Of a stretch of 64,000 nt of DNA, positions 48,522 to 60,843 are shown piece by piece. Origin of the DNA: Chlorops oryzae. Lineage: Eukaryota; Arthropoda; Insecta; Diptera; Chloropidae. Numbering within the stretch: the stretch's first letter is position 1; each line of letters starts with the position of its first letter. Made by a program: the position numbers and the translations under genes. The DNA lies in NCBI GenBank assembly GCA_020466095.1, contig CM035806.1:323468-387467 (forward strand), given 5' to 3'. The notes below the pieces were generated by a model. The model made no database searches and was not told the DNA's origin. It worked only from the letters and a program-made list of their open reading frames with translations.

Positions 48522-49230
48522 TAGAGATGCCGCGGATAGTGATTTTGCCGGATACCGGATACCGGATATCCGGCAAGCTGCGAGGCCGGATAGCCGGATA
48601 TCCGGCAACCGGATAGTTGAATTTTTTCCAAAATTCAAAAGTAGCTTTATTCAGGCATGCTCTAGAATCCGAATCTGAATCGCAGCAGTAACCCTTTCAC
48701 ATGGTGGTCGCTCAACTCGAAAAAATACCCACTTTTGGCATCATTTGCGAAAGTATATCTGTCGGCTCCTTCCAGTAGTGTCTACAGCGAGAGACTCTTT
48801 TCCGAGGCGGGTCTGGTCTACGAAAATAAGCGAAATCGTTTGTTGGCTGTAAACGCAGAAAAACTGGTATTTATTCATCACAATTTACCACTCGTTAACT
48901 ATGAGTATTAAATGTAAAACAAAAATAAGAAATGTTTTCTATCTTTTTCTATTGATCTTCTAGCGTATCTAAGGATTTTGTACGTTTTTTTTTTAGATTT
49001 TTTGAAATACATAAACACATAAAAGTCGTCATCATTACAAATCGTTTTGTTCTACTTAATTATTTCATAAAGGGCTTCCTTCAAGGAGATTTATATGAAA
49101 AACTGTGAAATTTTTTAATATCCGGTATCCGGCCGGATAATGAGTTAGTATCCGGCATCCGGCCGAATAGTTCATTTTATGCCGGATATGCCGGATACCG
49201 GATAGTAACCGGATATCCGCGGCATCTCTA
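48522..49230 (+). mobile_element. Deleted hAT transposon with 8-bp TSD
   Basis: Ends TAGAGATGCCGCGGATA and complement; flanks ATATATAC and ATGTATAC (48514-48521 and 49231-49238) are an 8-bp duplication with one change. CCGGATA/TATCCGG words are repeated many times at both ends, likely transposase-binding sites. It keeps only the end of a transposase gene (48666-48911), so it is an internally deleted copy. Confidence 0.88.
48666..48911 (+). pseudogene. hAT transposase C-terminal (dimerisation) fragment
   Basis: Reads from after a TAG at 48663 to TAA at 48909-48911. Clear marks of the hAT dimerisation region are present: NPFTWWSLNS, YPLLASFAKVYL, then APSSSVYSERLFSEAG, then KRNRLLAVNAEKLVFIHHN. 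The catalytic core and DNA-binding parts are absent, so it cannot be an active transposase. The remaining frame has no stop over about 80 codons, so the deletion is fairly recent or the fragment is kept. It shares the element's orientation. Confidence 0.88.
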
Positions 49231-49238
49231 ATGTATAC

Positions 49239-50734
49239 AAAAAATGGTTCAAATTCTGATAGTCCCTAGAGGTACTTCCACTGGATAACTGCCTTTTCAG
49301 TATAAATCGCATCATAGTTTCGTATGTTCTCACATTCGTAAACAAAAATTTTAATATAATGTTTTGTTTTTGTAATTTCTTAGTTAGTTCTTAATTTCTT
49401 CTAAGCATTGCCATCAGAAATTATAATAAAGCGTTAATGAATACTGATCATCCTTAACATATGCAATGATTTTTTTTTCTTAATATCCAGACATTTCCGC
49501 GGTGATTTTTAACATAAAAATTGACTTTATCGAGACAATCTTAAGTGGGCGGTACATTTTTTTTTCATAGATCGTTAGAACAGACTCCAGACTTTTATTT
49601 TTTATCAACTAGAAGACAAAGCACGACACAAAGCATATAAATTTTTTGTCCATTGAAAAAAGGAAAGGCGTCATTTTCGAGGTAGAATTTTTGATAGCCC
49701 ATCTCCTCTTCTATATTCAATAAAATGCCACAATTTTTAATTCCTTTTAAAAATCAAACTCTTAATTTTAAATACAAAATCACCTTTATAGCAACAGTGG
49801 TAGATTTAATCCGAAAAAAATGGGAACCAATTTGAAATGTTTTTTTATTTAATTTTTCGAAGAAGCTTTTTAGCTTAATTTTTTATATAAAAAAAATTAT
49901 GTTTTTTGAAAAAACAGTTTTGAATTATTTTTATCTAGAGTTTTCTCAGTTCGATTAAATCGACAAATCATAAAATTAGGATGGTCAAAAAATCCTATTT
50001 TTGTCGCTGAAATCCCACTGTGCGGAGCATTAACTACTAAAAGCGAAAAGACTTAGGTATACCAGCAAGAAAATATGTGCTGTATGACTAAGTCATCAAA
50101 TTTTTTCAATTTCTCATCATATGTGTGAACACTTTCTTCAAGTAAATCAGGATTTTTAATGCGGTGTAAGCTTAATAATCTAAAGGATCGAGCTCAATTC
50201 CGCGCCGCCCGAACCATTCCCTTCAATTATGGGCGTCGCTTGTGAGAATTTCGTATCCCCCAGGGTGACGCCAACGTCTCCGATGACGCCAATGTCGATT
50301 CCAGATAAATTTTGATACAAAATATGTACTTGATACCCTGCGGAATGTCATGCGTTCCGGCTTCGATGTATGTATCTTATCCCCGACAGCGTCGACATGG
50401 TTGGACTTTCATTTCCGCTGGGGTGCATTTCTGTGCGAAAGACCCACGTACCTACATTTATATAAATAAATGTATATACATACATATATGTATTTAGTTG
50501 TACAGTTATACGTTTGCGTGTAAAACGCTTCACCCTTAATACTTCAAGATAAATTGTGCATTGCAAAAGAAGCGATAGCGAGAGCGAGATGAGGGCACAC
50601 ACACACACACATGTGCAACGAGTGCAGAAGCTAATCGCTGCAATTAAAAAGAAAAATTCTCACATCACAGCAATTTCAAGTGTTCTCTCTCATTCCTTCC
50701 ACCATTGACCTATTTTTACGTCCCTACACTACAG
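49239..50734. other. No gene recognised
   Basis: Positions 49239-49290 finish the tandem array. The rest is AT-rich. A more GC-rich stretch at 50190-50440 includes CGCCAATGTCGATTCC-type sequence but no exon I can support. Positions 50590-50612 are a CA repeat. Confidence 0.45.
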
Positions 50735-50899
50735 CGGCGTAGTTACGTTGATTTGACTTACAATCGACATCGTTTATACAAAGCCATTCCTTACGAACTA
50801 AATACGATTCCTCCTCTTGGCATCAAGTACGTGCATGAACCATTCGCCTGGTGGTCATGTTATTTTACACATATTTCGCGTTATTCCGAGCACATTTGA
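50735..50899 (+). CDS. Candidate exon of unknown gene
   Basis: A pyrimidine-rich stretch and CACTACAG precede an open frame that reads RRSYVDLTYNRHRLYKAIPY and ends in ISRYSEHI with TGA at 50897-50899. Aromatic- and Arg-rich, with a WW pair; I recognise no family. A donor-like GTACGTG at 50828 would make a shorter internal exon. No neighbouring exon found. It may be chance. Confidence 0.22.
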   Translation, partial: RRSYVDLTYNRHRLYKAIPYELNTIPPLGIKYVHEPFAWWSCYFTHISRYSEHI

Positions 50900-52069
50900 C
50901 ATTCTATGTGGAAGAATTTTACGCGGAATTTTCATGGCTTAGCTGGAGATGCTTAGAAGACCTTGTTACGCGACTCTGCTCTTTCACTTTCTCGTTGCTC
51001 GTTGCTCGTTTCTAGGCGCTTGTACCTGTAAGCCTGCATGCACTGCCATTTTGTTGTGATTTTTCATGCTGACTGTCAAAAAAAAAAAAACTTTTTCGCC
51101 ATAAGTGTTTTTGCGGGTCTCTTTTGAAAACAAAAAAAATAGCTATGAATTTTTTATAGCCTTTAATACGGAGCAACATGGGATTTTTCACTTGTGTAAA
51201 TAGCATCAAAAGATTACTTAGGCATCAAAGAGAATCAGCAGCAAAGCAGATTTCACGTTATCACGTCTTTTGCAAGCAGATTCTGGAAATTGCTAAAAAC
51301 ATAGAAGCAACAACAGAATGCAATAAATATTTAGAATAAGTCGTAAAGCGACAATAATGGGCATCAAATCCGTAAAAGCGCCATTGAAGCAAACGCACAG
51401 TTTTCTTTCTGTGACAATGTGGGAATATGCTGCAGCTAAAAATGCTCCCGAATTTGTTCGAAGGAATGGCGAGAATGTGGGCAGCTACTACTTTTACGGA
51501 GACATTTCCAAATCCTTTATTCTCGTTATATAGATAGTATATTTTTACGGTTGCCGTCAAACTTCCACTCGTTGGTGCGCACTGGTTTAGTTTTCTCTAC
51601 TTTTAATGCAGCTTTTACTTGTCACTTAAACTCCACACTGCGACATCCCGCAAGAAGGTCTACGGAGACTTGCAACTTCGCCATCTCGTAGTTTTTTTTT
51701 TTTTGGTTTTTCCTTCTTGGTTTTACTGGCTTTCAATCGGAATTTTGGCCCATTGCCAATATTCGAGATAAAAGAATTTAGTATAGATGCTTAAGAAAAT
51801 AGGCACAAAGCCACAGTCACGTGGACGTATCCATGCGTTCTATGCGAAAATGGATTTTCGAATTCGAGGCTTCAAAGCGGTAGACTCAAAAACTAGACTG
51901 TGTAACGTGCGGGCATACTAGGGCATTGGAAGACCAGAGAAGTTCACCTAAAGCATCTGTTTGCTAATAGGTGGTAATTTAAGAAAGCTCGGTGAATATT
52001 TCGCTATACGCGGGCACAATTTCTTGAGATGCTTTTATGATTTTTATACTTATGATATATAAATAAATA
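50900..52069. other. No gene recognised
   Basis: Apparently low-copy sequence with short T and A tracts (51079-51090, 51692-51703). The 99-residue minus-strand ORF at 51261-51560 has no recognisable domain. Confidence 0.45.
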
Positions 52070-52177
52070 CAGTGAATTCTCTCCTTGAGGACAGCTCCCA
52101 TATAGCGGACATCTCCCATGAGCGGACAAAATGGCCACGACGGTGGATGTCCACTTATGGGAGCTTTTGACTATATA
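52070..52177 (+). mobile_element. pogo/Tigger-like left end
   Basis: CAGTGAATTCTCTCC after TA, followed by repeated AGCGGACA words with CTCCCAT between. This pattern is typical of pogo-like MITE ends. The right half is missing, cut off by the next element. Confidence 0.5.
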
Positions 52178-52179
52178 TA

Positions 52180-52975
52180 CAGGGTGTTCCGTAGCTGAGT
52201 GCTTTCCTCTATAGGGTTGATAGAGGTCATTGTGAACAAAAAATCGTATTGGAGGGGCGGTCCAAAATGCACCCCTGAAGAGTTATAAGGGAACGAAAAT
52301 TTGCAGTTGTTTCATAAAAACAAATTTTCACGCCTAAACGTTTAAATTCAAGATAAAAATTTTAGTGCAATTCGACAGAGAATTGTCAGACCTTTCTAGG
52401 CGTATAAAATAGTTATATGCTTTATTGCAGCTTCAAGGGTATTTGAGCCTTCAAAGTCAAAATTTTAAAATTTTTTAAACATTTTTTGACTTCGAGAGCC
52501 ATTTTGGTATGAAAAAGGTCCTATTAACACCCAAATTTTTTATTTTATTTAAAATGCTGAATCGATTTTCGTTAATTTGGTACCCCATATGTTTAATACA
52601 TTTTTTGAAAATAAGATGAGAAAATTAAATATCTAAATGAACATCTATCCGTTTGCTACCAATGAAGTCGAACTTATTAGATTTGATACAGCAAAACTAA
52701 TAAGTTCATTTAGTTATTTAATTTTCTCATCTTATTTTCAAAAAATTTATTAGACATATGGAGTGCCAAATTAACGGAAATCGATTCAGCACTTTGAATA
52801 AAATAAAAAATGTGGGTGTTAAGAGGACTTTTTTCATACCAAAATGGCTCTCAAAGTCAAAAAATGTTTAAAAAATTTAAAAATGTTTACTTTGAAGGCT
52901 CAAATATCCTTGAAGCTTGAAGAAAATAAAAGTTAATATTTTACAGTAATTTTTGTTCAAATAAAATACAAATCA
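52180..52975. mobile_element. CAGGGTGTTCC element with a large foldback inside
   Basis: The left end CAGGGTGTTCC after TA matches the 4803 element; no right end is seen. Inside, about 230-bp arms (52430-52640 and 52695-52920) are complementary around a loop containing GTTTGCTACCAATGAAG. The arms contain TTTTCATACCAAAATGGCTC and complement. Confidence 0.55.
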
Positions 52976-53400
52976 AAAAATAACTTTTTTTTGTAACTTT
53001 TACTATAAAAGTCATAACTGCCCAGTTGTAAAAATATTCATGAAAGATGCATGAATCATGCCTCTTAAGGGTGCTTTGCATGCATGCCAAACTTCCATGC
53101 CTATTCATTTCTTTTTCTTAAGGCTTGTCATAGGAAATCATGCATAGCCGAAAAATGTTTTATCAATGCTTGGGAACCCATGAAATATGTGTTCCCTACT
53201 ATGCATGATTCAACAATGCTTGAGAACACATGAAACATGTGTTCCCTGCCACGAATGGTTCAACAATGTTATTTTGTTTTTTAAAAATGAAATAAAATTA
53301 GAAAAAAAAATTTTATTTTTAATGTTTTGTTTTTTTTTTTCTTATTTTGCTTTTTTTCTTTATTTATAAACTTTTTACTTTTCTAACTTTTTTAATTTTT

Positions 53401-53474
53401 TTCGTCTCGTCCGAGAAACGAACCACTGACCGCTCGGTTGTTAATTCGGTGTCTTTACCATTACACTGTATAGG
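53401..53474 (-). other. tRNA-like module, type beta
   Basis: Minus-strand B box GGTTCGTTTCTC (53413-53424, one base off consensus). The A-box-like part is CTATACAGTGTAATGG. Closely similar to 29803-29876. Confidence 0.58.
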
Positions 53475-53721
53475 CAAATTGAATTTTCTTATCAAAACGC
53501 TAACTTGAGTTTTTTGTTGATCAAGTTTGCTTTGAAACGCGCGCATAGAATTTTCAAAGAAAAAAAATTTATTTTCAGAAAATATTTAAAAAAAACATTT
53601 TAATATGGGAAAAATTTAGGAAAAAAATATTTTTTTGCAAGATTTTCTATTAAAAAAAATTAATTAAAATGAAAAAATAAAAAAAAAACTTAGATAATTA
53701 AAAAAAAAATTTTTTTTCTCA

Positions 53722-53795
53722 ACAGAGCCAGGGCTCGAACCCGGCTCAGTCGGCTGGAAGACCTAGCATTTAAGCAATAGGCTAGCTTCCCTTCG
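53722..53795 (-). other. tRNA-like module, type alpha
   Basis: Minus-strand A box TAGCCTATTGCTTA (53771-53784) and B box GGGTTCGAGCCC (53731-53742), followed by a long T run on the minus strand. CATTCTGATC lies upstream. Confidence 0.62.
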
Positions 53796-53954
53796 GCGGC
53801 GCGGCGATCAGAATGTGAACATGAAATCCACGCATCATGCATGATTATCAACGCATGAATCATGAAAACTACGGGCATGCATGCTTTTTTGCAGCAAAGG
53901 AATGCATGAATCATGAATACTATGGGCATGCATGCTTAATTTTACAACTGGGTG

Positions 53955-56469
53955 GTTCGGTCCCTGGATTTTTCAAACACGACGTATGCGCAATGTAAAC
54001 GGCCTACAATTTTTTTAAAAATATCATTGCTCATACGTTGGGTATTCAAAGTAAAACGTTCTCAGACCTACAAAGCGTAGATAGAAAACTTCTTTACAAA
54101 TTCTGTGAAGTCATTTCGGAGGAAACCGTTATGACAAGAGAGTCTTATATATACAATATATATATTTATATATACATATATATATACACTTATACACGTT
54201 TCGTTACTACTCCTTCCGGAAACGGCCATGGTCTTAAAGTTTTCCACTCCAATCACCTATCCACACTATCGAAAGAGCGACATATTTTACGCAAATAATT
54301 CCTTGGACAGGAATAATATTGACGATGCAATTATTTTTGAAGTTCGCATTTTCTACTTGAAATGGCATCGTTGCGGCTATATTTGTTCTCTTGTTAGATG
54401 ATTTCGCTTGTGCCATTTTACACAGAATGACCTGCCCACGTACCGAATCCTTGCGAGATTGCTCAAAACGACCTAGCGAACTCATTCGTTTTTCTTGTTC
54501 GTCTAGCGAAATTGTTTCTAGGTAGCCCAGTTTTGGCTTCCTCTGTTTGGCTGGCTCGTTTGCTAAGTGCTCCAACCTAAGTTTTGGCAACAAAAAGTCT
54601 TTTGCGAGCAAGAACGAGAAATTCCGATTTGTTAGTATTTAACGAACCTTGTTGTTGTTGTTGCTTTCTTGTATGCACTTTCATCAGTGCACACCACGTC
54701 TCGCACACTAAAGGACGCACACTATGACACTTGGATTTAATAAAAAAGGGGTTTTGTTTCGTATAATCGTTGCTTGTTCAAATCGGCATAAATGCTTCCT
54801 GCAAACAAAGGATAAAGGGGATCGCATGCACATACATATGTATATATACACAATAAATATCAACAAGCAGACGAAATGGGAGCCAGTCATAAAGTCTGCA
54901 ATAAGGATGCATATTAAAAGACGGCAGCGATACAAGTTTTTCTTTTCATTACGCGCTTGTGTCTGTGCATGCGTCATCAGTTCCTGTTTCCTGTTTCCGT
55001 TTCGGTTTTTTTTTTTTTGGTTTTGAGAAAATATTCTTTAATTGCTGTGCGCTCTTTTGGCATGCATATAAAGGAAAATTTACTCTGGACCTGAGGCCAG
55101 AGTGTTTTGCTTCATTACAACTGATTATAAACGTACATGGAGTGTATTTTTAATACAGATTTTAAGATTTGCACATCATTTTTTTCATTTGTCACAAACG
55201 ATCATTACGTTTGTTCCACGTTATTTACATGCATATGTATATATAGTATAAATATACAAAGAACGCTGATTACGTTGGAAATCTGAGAGTTTGAAAGAAA
55301 TTCTTAATAAAGATTATAGCCGACTGCGGCCCCCTGAACCGGAGTTTCAAGTTTTGGTGATTTTTCAATAGGTACTAGGTTCTCTTGCGCAGTGTCATTG
55401 ATATATCCTTGAAAAAATCCTTTTTAGAAAGCCTTTGTCAAAATTTTAAATCTTAAAACCTAATTTAGAGAAAAAGATGAAACAATAAGACGTTTCAGAC
55501 ATGAAAACAAGTGTTGAAGTGTCGAAGACGGCGGGGTCTCAAACTAAATATAATAGGTCCGTTCCCGTACTGCCCTAAAGTGTCCAATTTTCATACAGTT
55601 TTCCAAAAAATTGGGCAGTTTTGGGCAGTTTCTTGCAGTACGGAAACAATTCTTAAAAATGCGACTTTGAATTTCACGTAATTGTTGTTGGTTTTTGAAC
55701 AGCATTTTGCTAAATGCGTTGTAGTGGAAATATCCCCTTAAAGCTTTTTCAGTACCGAAACGTTATCAAAGAGTGCTCGGATACAGTTCATAAAGTTCTT
55801 ACTATGTACTTTGCGATCAATGGACCAGAATTCGTAATAAGAATTGGAAATATTTATACCTATTTATACCAACTAGTTGAAGTTTCTTTTGGTGAGTTAT
55901 AACTTGAGGAAAGTAATTACAAACGGACGATGAGATAAAGCCATAAGTAGAAACAATAAATGCGGAACTTAATTATCGGCCATACTTTTTGAGATCGAAC
56001 TAAAATATGATCTGTAGGTAATCGAGCAAAACCAAACATTGAGATTTGCTACATTTTTCAAGTACTTTCAGGAAATGCAGTTAAAGTTACCGATGACATA
56101 GGTATGCGAAATGTGTTACAGCCTAAAAAAAAATTCGTGTTCGTCTTCATTTTCTGTTATTATTCTTTTACTGAATTTTTGAGCTATCATGAGAACTTGA
56201 AGTCTAGCCTAGACATGACAGATCTGAGATGGGCACTCGTGATTTGAAGAAAGGTTATAATCTTGCATAATTATTTCATGACACACCATTTATCCTAATT
56301 ATGCTGTCAAATACCAGTACCCTAGTACTTTAGCCACTACGGCTTTGAATGCTTTCAATGAAATATATTTGTGTCCACACGACCAGATTTATGCTTACAG
56401 ACTCTTGCGCAAATAGCCAAAAATAGCTTGCTATCGTTTTCTCTAAAACTAATTACTGCCACACGAATA
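53955..56469. other. No supported gene
   Basis: A TA microsatellite lies at 54149-54190. ORFs at 54038 (+) and 54234-54611 (-) look somewhat protein-like but lack splice sites or domains I can name. A small palindromic repeat with GTACTGCC/GGCAGT words is at 55565-55650. The rest is AT-rich. Confidence 0.4.
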
Positions 56470-56602
56470 CCCAGCGGGAAAACGTAAGGCATAGTAAGGC
56501 AAAAAAGAATATTTCATGTTAAGGTGCATTGATCGAATAACACGCCATTTTTGACACGGCGATGTCATAGGAAATGTGACGTGACCTTCCGTTTTGCATT
56601 AA

Positions 56603-57503
56603 GGGCCCTCTCCAGCTCTGTATGGAATCTCAGCAGGAATTTTCTTGATATTCCTTAAAGGAAATAACGTAATGTGCATCAAGTTAGATTGCACTTTTTC
56701 GAATTTCCCAAAAAAAAATTATTGTGCTGTAATGTGCCCATTTTGTGCTATCATGTGCCGTTTCGAAAAACAAAATTTCTCAAGGGATGCCATTTTTATG
56801 AGGAGGTCCTTTTTTTCGTGTCAAGTTAGCCGGGAATTCTTTGTTCAATAATGTGACGAGAGAGGCCATAACAAAGGAGCTCTCTGCCGCAAGAATTGAC
56901 CCAACAATCAGCTCGTGGATTAGCAACATCCTAGAGCTAAGACTCATTACCGGCTAACTTGACACGAAAAAAAGGATCTCCTCATAAAAATGGCATCCCT
57001 TGAGGAATTTTTTTCGAAACGGCACATGATAGCACAAACTGGGCACATTACAGCACAATAATTTTTTTCGGAAAATTCGAAAAAGTGCAAGCTAACTTGA
57101 TGCACATAATAACGTAACATAATTTTATTTTTTAATGCAATGGTGACAATCTATATATATCTATATATTTAACGTCAAGACGTTTCTTATAATCGAAAAT
57201 TTTTTATTTCATTTATCCATTTCTGAAAATTACACATCGAACCTTGTTAAACCGATTTAATTTTTTTCGAACTTGCCTCTTCTGTCAAAATTCCTTCCAG
57301 GAAGAACGGAAAATTCAATATTTCTAAAAGAAAAATCTGTTTTATTTACAGCAAAAAAAAAGGAGCGAAAACAGAAACTACTTTTTGACGAACTGGACGA
57401 CTGTTAACAGAAAATTTCTGACACAAAAATTCCTTCAGCATTTCTTAAGCATTTTTTTAAAATCATTTTAGTTTTTCATTTCTGACAGAGCTGGAGAGGG
57501 CCC
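56603..57503. mobile_element. GGGCCCTCTCCAGCTCTG-ended element
   Basis: A perfect 18-bp inverted repeat at 56603-56620 and 57486-57503. TTTCTGACAGAGCTGGAGA on the right resembles the right outer end of the 4508-5912 element. No target duplication is evident. Confidence 0.65.
56672..57107. mobile_element. Mutator-like long-TIR element, simple copy with 9-bp TSD
   Basis: Ends ATGTGCATCAAGTTAG and complement, arms about 150 bp, one arm on each side. Perfect 9-bp duplication AATAACGTA at 56663-56671 and 57108-57116. The spacer has CAATAATGTGACGAGAGAGG. This is the intact ancestral layout for the copies at 24456 and 39108. Confidence 0.82.
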
Positions 57504-57719
57504 CCTTTACCTTCAAATCTAATTTATAATCAAGAATTTTTAATCCTTCTATTTTGACTTACTTTTCAATGTTTATGTGATGACACGTCACTTTTCTGTT
57601 CATCGTTTATTGCATTCCGTTTCTTTTCGAATTAATAAAATAAAATAATTCATATTAAATAATTTGTTCTTAAATTCATGCACAATTTAAGGCCACAAAT
57701 TACACAAATTCCCGCTGGG

Positions 57720-58363
57720 TTGGGATGCCGCATTGGTCCATCGAATGACCGCACTCAATTGCATTCAATTCAGAAGTTGCCGGCCGTAGCACAGACGCTC
57801 GGACGCACACACGCACACACGCACAGACGCACACACGCACAGATGTGCAGGCACAATTTGAACATAAATACAGATGGCCTCATGCATATGCGATGTAGCG
57901 CTTTATAAATCATTGCGAACTTTAATTATGACTCCATGTGTATAATATGCATTTTGAGGAGCATTAATAGTCTCGGCCTAATGAATGGACTCAATGGGAG
58001 GGACCAATCGACAACATAACGTAGGCATTACCTGGTTAATGTGATTCCCAGGAATGGCGGCGAATGGCAATTTCAAATGGAAACAAATTCAGTTTCGCTT
58101 TAACTGCACAATAATCTAATGAGACCGAACAGATCCATGAATTTTCAGTCACTTTAAATGGGGAGAGCCACAGTGAAATATGTCATAAAACTAATAAATA
58201 GTGTTAAGATATTTCCTGCAATCCTATTCCTTCTTAGAAACACACGGATTAAGACTAAAATTGTCTTTTATTCGAATACCAGCTGACCTGCCGAATTTCG
58301 TACCGCCTCAATTTGGCAAAAAGTAATAACTTTCAGATTGCAGAAAACAAGTAAGTAATTTGT

Positions 58364-58365
<2 letters not shown>
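57720..58365. other. No gene recognised; CGCACA microsatellite
   Basis: An ACGCACACACGCAC-type run lies at 57803-57842. Otherwise apparently low-copy sequence. Confidence 0.5.
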
Positions 58366-58410
<45 letters not shown>

Positions 58411-58471
58411 TTCTCTCTCTCTGTCTCTCTCTCTTTCTCTCTCTCTCTTTCTCTCTCTCTTCTCTCTCTCT

Positions 58472-58502
<31 letters not shown>

Positions 58503-58597
58503 GTCTCTCTCTTCTCTCTCTCTTCTCTCTCTCTCTCTCTCTGTCTCTCTGTCTCTCTCTGTCTCTCTCTCTGTCTCTCTCTCTATCTGCCTCTCTG

Positions 58598-58647
<50 letters not shown>

Positions 58648-58732
58648 TCTATCACTGTTTCTTTCTCTCTCTTATCTGTCTCTCTCCTCTTCTCCTCTCT
58701 CTTCTCTCTTCTCTCTCTCTCTCTCTCTCTCT
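58366..58732 (+). repeat. Long CT-rich microsatellite
   Basis: About 370 bases of (TC)n with GTCTCTCTC and TTCTCTC interruptions, all pyrimidine on the plus strand except scattered G and A. The Arg/Glu-rich minus-strand ORF through it is an artefact. Confidence 0.9.
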
Positions 58733-58889
58733 TGAAAAAGAGAGCATATCTATTAGTTCAACAATTATGTATTACTTTAATTAACATTTAAAAAATTTAA
58801 AAAAAAAAATTTAGAAATCATAGCATACTTACAGGCGAAGTTTCAGAAAAGACTATCAGCCCGATTCTAAATATTCGTGCGGATTTGAA

Positions 58890-59016
58890 AAAAAAAAATG
58901 CTCCCAAAATGCACGCAAAACTGTCATTGGAGATTGAAATGCGTCACGCAAAACATTTTCGTGACGTCGCGACACTCTCGCATCGGGCTCTCGCAATGTT
59001 GTATTTTGGGCTTGAC
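58890..59016 (-). repeat. Solo end of the 4508-5912 family
   Basis: Complement of about 4615-4710: CTCTCGCATCGGGCTCTCGC and ATTGAAATGCGTCACGC words are shared. No partner arm nearby. Confidence 0.6.
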
Positions 59017-59766
59017 TCTTTAAAGAAAAGTTTTCGTAAAGTATAAAAGGGAAAGTGAACTACTAGATCAATTCAGATGGAAAACATGAGAGTTGTCTTT
59101 TGTACTTCAAAAATGAGAGCCTCATTTTTTCCACAATTCCTACCGTACCATCCACATTTTCAATCCGATCTCAAAAATTACAGCTTGGAGACCTAGTATT
59201 AAGAAGCCATTTAGAAAGAATATATTTTTTTTTTAATTCTCTCATGTCAAAACAGGGCAAATAAAGTCGGTAAATCGAAAAATGCATCATTTGATAGATA
59301 TTGGTATTGATGCACAACCAACCATAATAAGTTACTAAAGCGTTAATATCTATTTTTTTTTTTTCTTCGTAAAAGTTAAACAACTGAAAAGAAAGAGTGC
59401 AGGCAACAGCACACACTTAAGGCTTGTTTGTGTAATTTAAAGGAAAAGAAATATTAATGTCTTCTCATTTATAAAGAGCACAGCTTGAGGATGTGACACT
59501 CCCAAATGCTTTCGGGGGTGTCAATTCATCACGCAGTTACGCTTCCATACGGTTACTTATTCATGGACATACTCGACTCGGCTCTGTAATATGAACGAAT
59601 GAACGAACGAACCAACGGAGGGCATGAATTCCTTATTAGACATTGCCTAACAAAATTTTATAATGACAAACACACGTAAGTACCCTGCAGTAATTATAAC
59701 TACTCGCCAACTACTCCCCGACTAGTCAACGAAATACCAGTCTTCTCACTTTTAATTTGCCAACCA
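59017..59766. other. No feature recognised
   Basis: AT-rich, with short T tracts and a GAACGAACGAAC-like run near 59595. No gene. Confidence 0.5.
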
Positions 59767-60843
59767 CACAGAAAAACTGGCAACGAAAAATTCCAATTAA
59801 ACTCGATTCATCGGTTTTTACAATTGTCCCAATTAAAAGTTTCAAACAAATCACGAAATTCGGGAAAAGTTCGTTTTATTAAATTTTTGAACAAAAATTT
59901 GGTTGATTATTTTGTTGTATTAAATACCAAAAGTATTAACACTTGACAAAACTTTTGTTTGAAATTTTTGAAAGTGCATATAAATATTTTTCTAAAATTC
60001 TCATTAGCTTTATGCGGACTTACATACAAGAAGAGACAAAATAATCAAAAATTAGCTCACATATGTTTATGATGTTATAACCCTGTAGGAATTTGAACTA
60101 GTGCCGTACTAGTACTTTACTAGTGCCACCAGTACTAGTTCTTTTCTATACCCCTGTCCATATAAAATTCTGTCGAAAATCAGCATAACATCTGTACAGG
60201 AAAGCACTAGTACAGTATGCACCAGAATAATTCTAGTACTTTTCGATCCAATTAGGTAAATTTGCACCAGTTAAATACTAGTGATGTTTACGGGAAAAAG
60301 TTTACAGAATCGTGGATTTTTTTCAATACAAAATGGGAATAAATATTATATTAAAAGAAAACCATTCGGTTGTGTATTTATTATAAATTTATAACGCCTC
60401 AATGAGTGAATGCAATTATTCCACTGATCACTAGAATAATTATGGTGCAAACTTACCCAAACATTGCACTAGTTCTTTTAGTACTGGTAAAAGTACTAGT
60501 TCTTTTAGGCAAATTGCCGAACAGCTTTCTACAGGGAATGTATAATTATCTTCCGTAAACTGACTTTGCAGACTCAAATTTTTATTATGGAATATGTAGA
60601 TGAGGCATTTTTTTTTTTTTTTATTTATTTAAAATAATTGATTGATTTTTATTAATACCTTTGGTTTGGTTGATATTACAAATCGTTGTTTGAAAATGTT
60701 TATTGAGTGTTAATACTTCGAGTAATTGTCCCAATTAAACGATTTGTTAATATAACAAAAAGTGTGATAGCCTGAGTTTTAACAACGAATTTGTTATATT
60801 GATTAAAAAATTGGTTGTATTTACGCACAAAAGTCTTTCTGTG
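59767..60843. mobile_element. CACAGAAA-ended element with CA duplication
   Basis: Ends CACAGAAAAACT and AGTCTTTCTGTG; CA at 59765-59766 and 60844-60845. Subterminal words CAATTGTCCCAATTAAA and AATTGTCCCAATTAAACGA occur at both ends. It contains the CCCTGTAG element at 60081. Non-coding. Confidence 0.65.
60081..60536. mobile_element. CCCTGTAG-ended element with ACTAGT words
   Basis: Ends CCCTGTAG and CTACAGGG, duplication AA at 60079-60080 and 60537-60538. The words GTACTAGT, ACTAGTGC and AGTACTAGTTCTTTT are repeated many times near both ends. 456 bp, non-coding, inside the CACAGAAA element. Confidence 0.75.

Larger units (their letters stand above)
53021..53952 (-). mobile_element. CCC-ended element with ATGCATG words and two tRNA-like modules
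   Basis: Ends CCCAGTTGTAAAA and TTTTACAACTGGG (perfect 13 bp), duplication TG at 53019-53020 and 53953-53954. GCATGCATGC words crowd both ends. Beta (53401-53474) then alpha (53722-53795) modules are on the minus strand. 932 bp. Confidence 0.85.
56470..57719. mobile_element. CCCAGCGGGAA-ended element, outermost of a three-level nest
   Basis: Ends CCCAGCGGGAA and TTCCCGCTGGG. Flanks are TA and TT, so the 2-bp duplication is imperfect. It contains the GGGCCC-ended element and, inside that, the Mutator-like element. Confidence 0.6.

Noticed and set aside
54038..54611. Overlapping ORFs at 54038-54298 (+) and 54234-54611 (-)
   Set aside because: Some parts look protein-like, but one runs through a TATA microsatellite, neither has clear exon borders, and no domain is recognised.
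58308..58655. 115-residue Arg/Glu-rich ORF on the minus strand
   Set aside because: Translation of a CT microsatellite.
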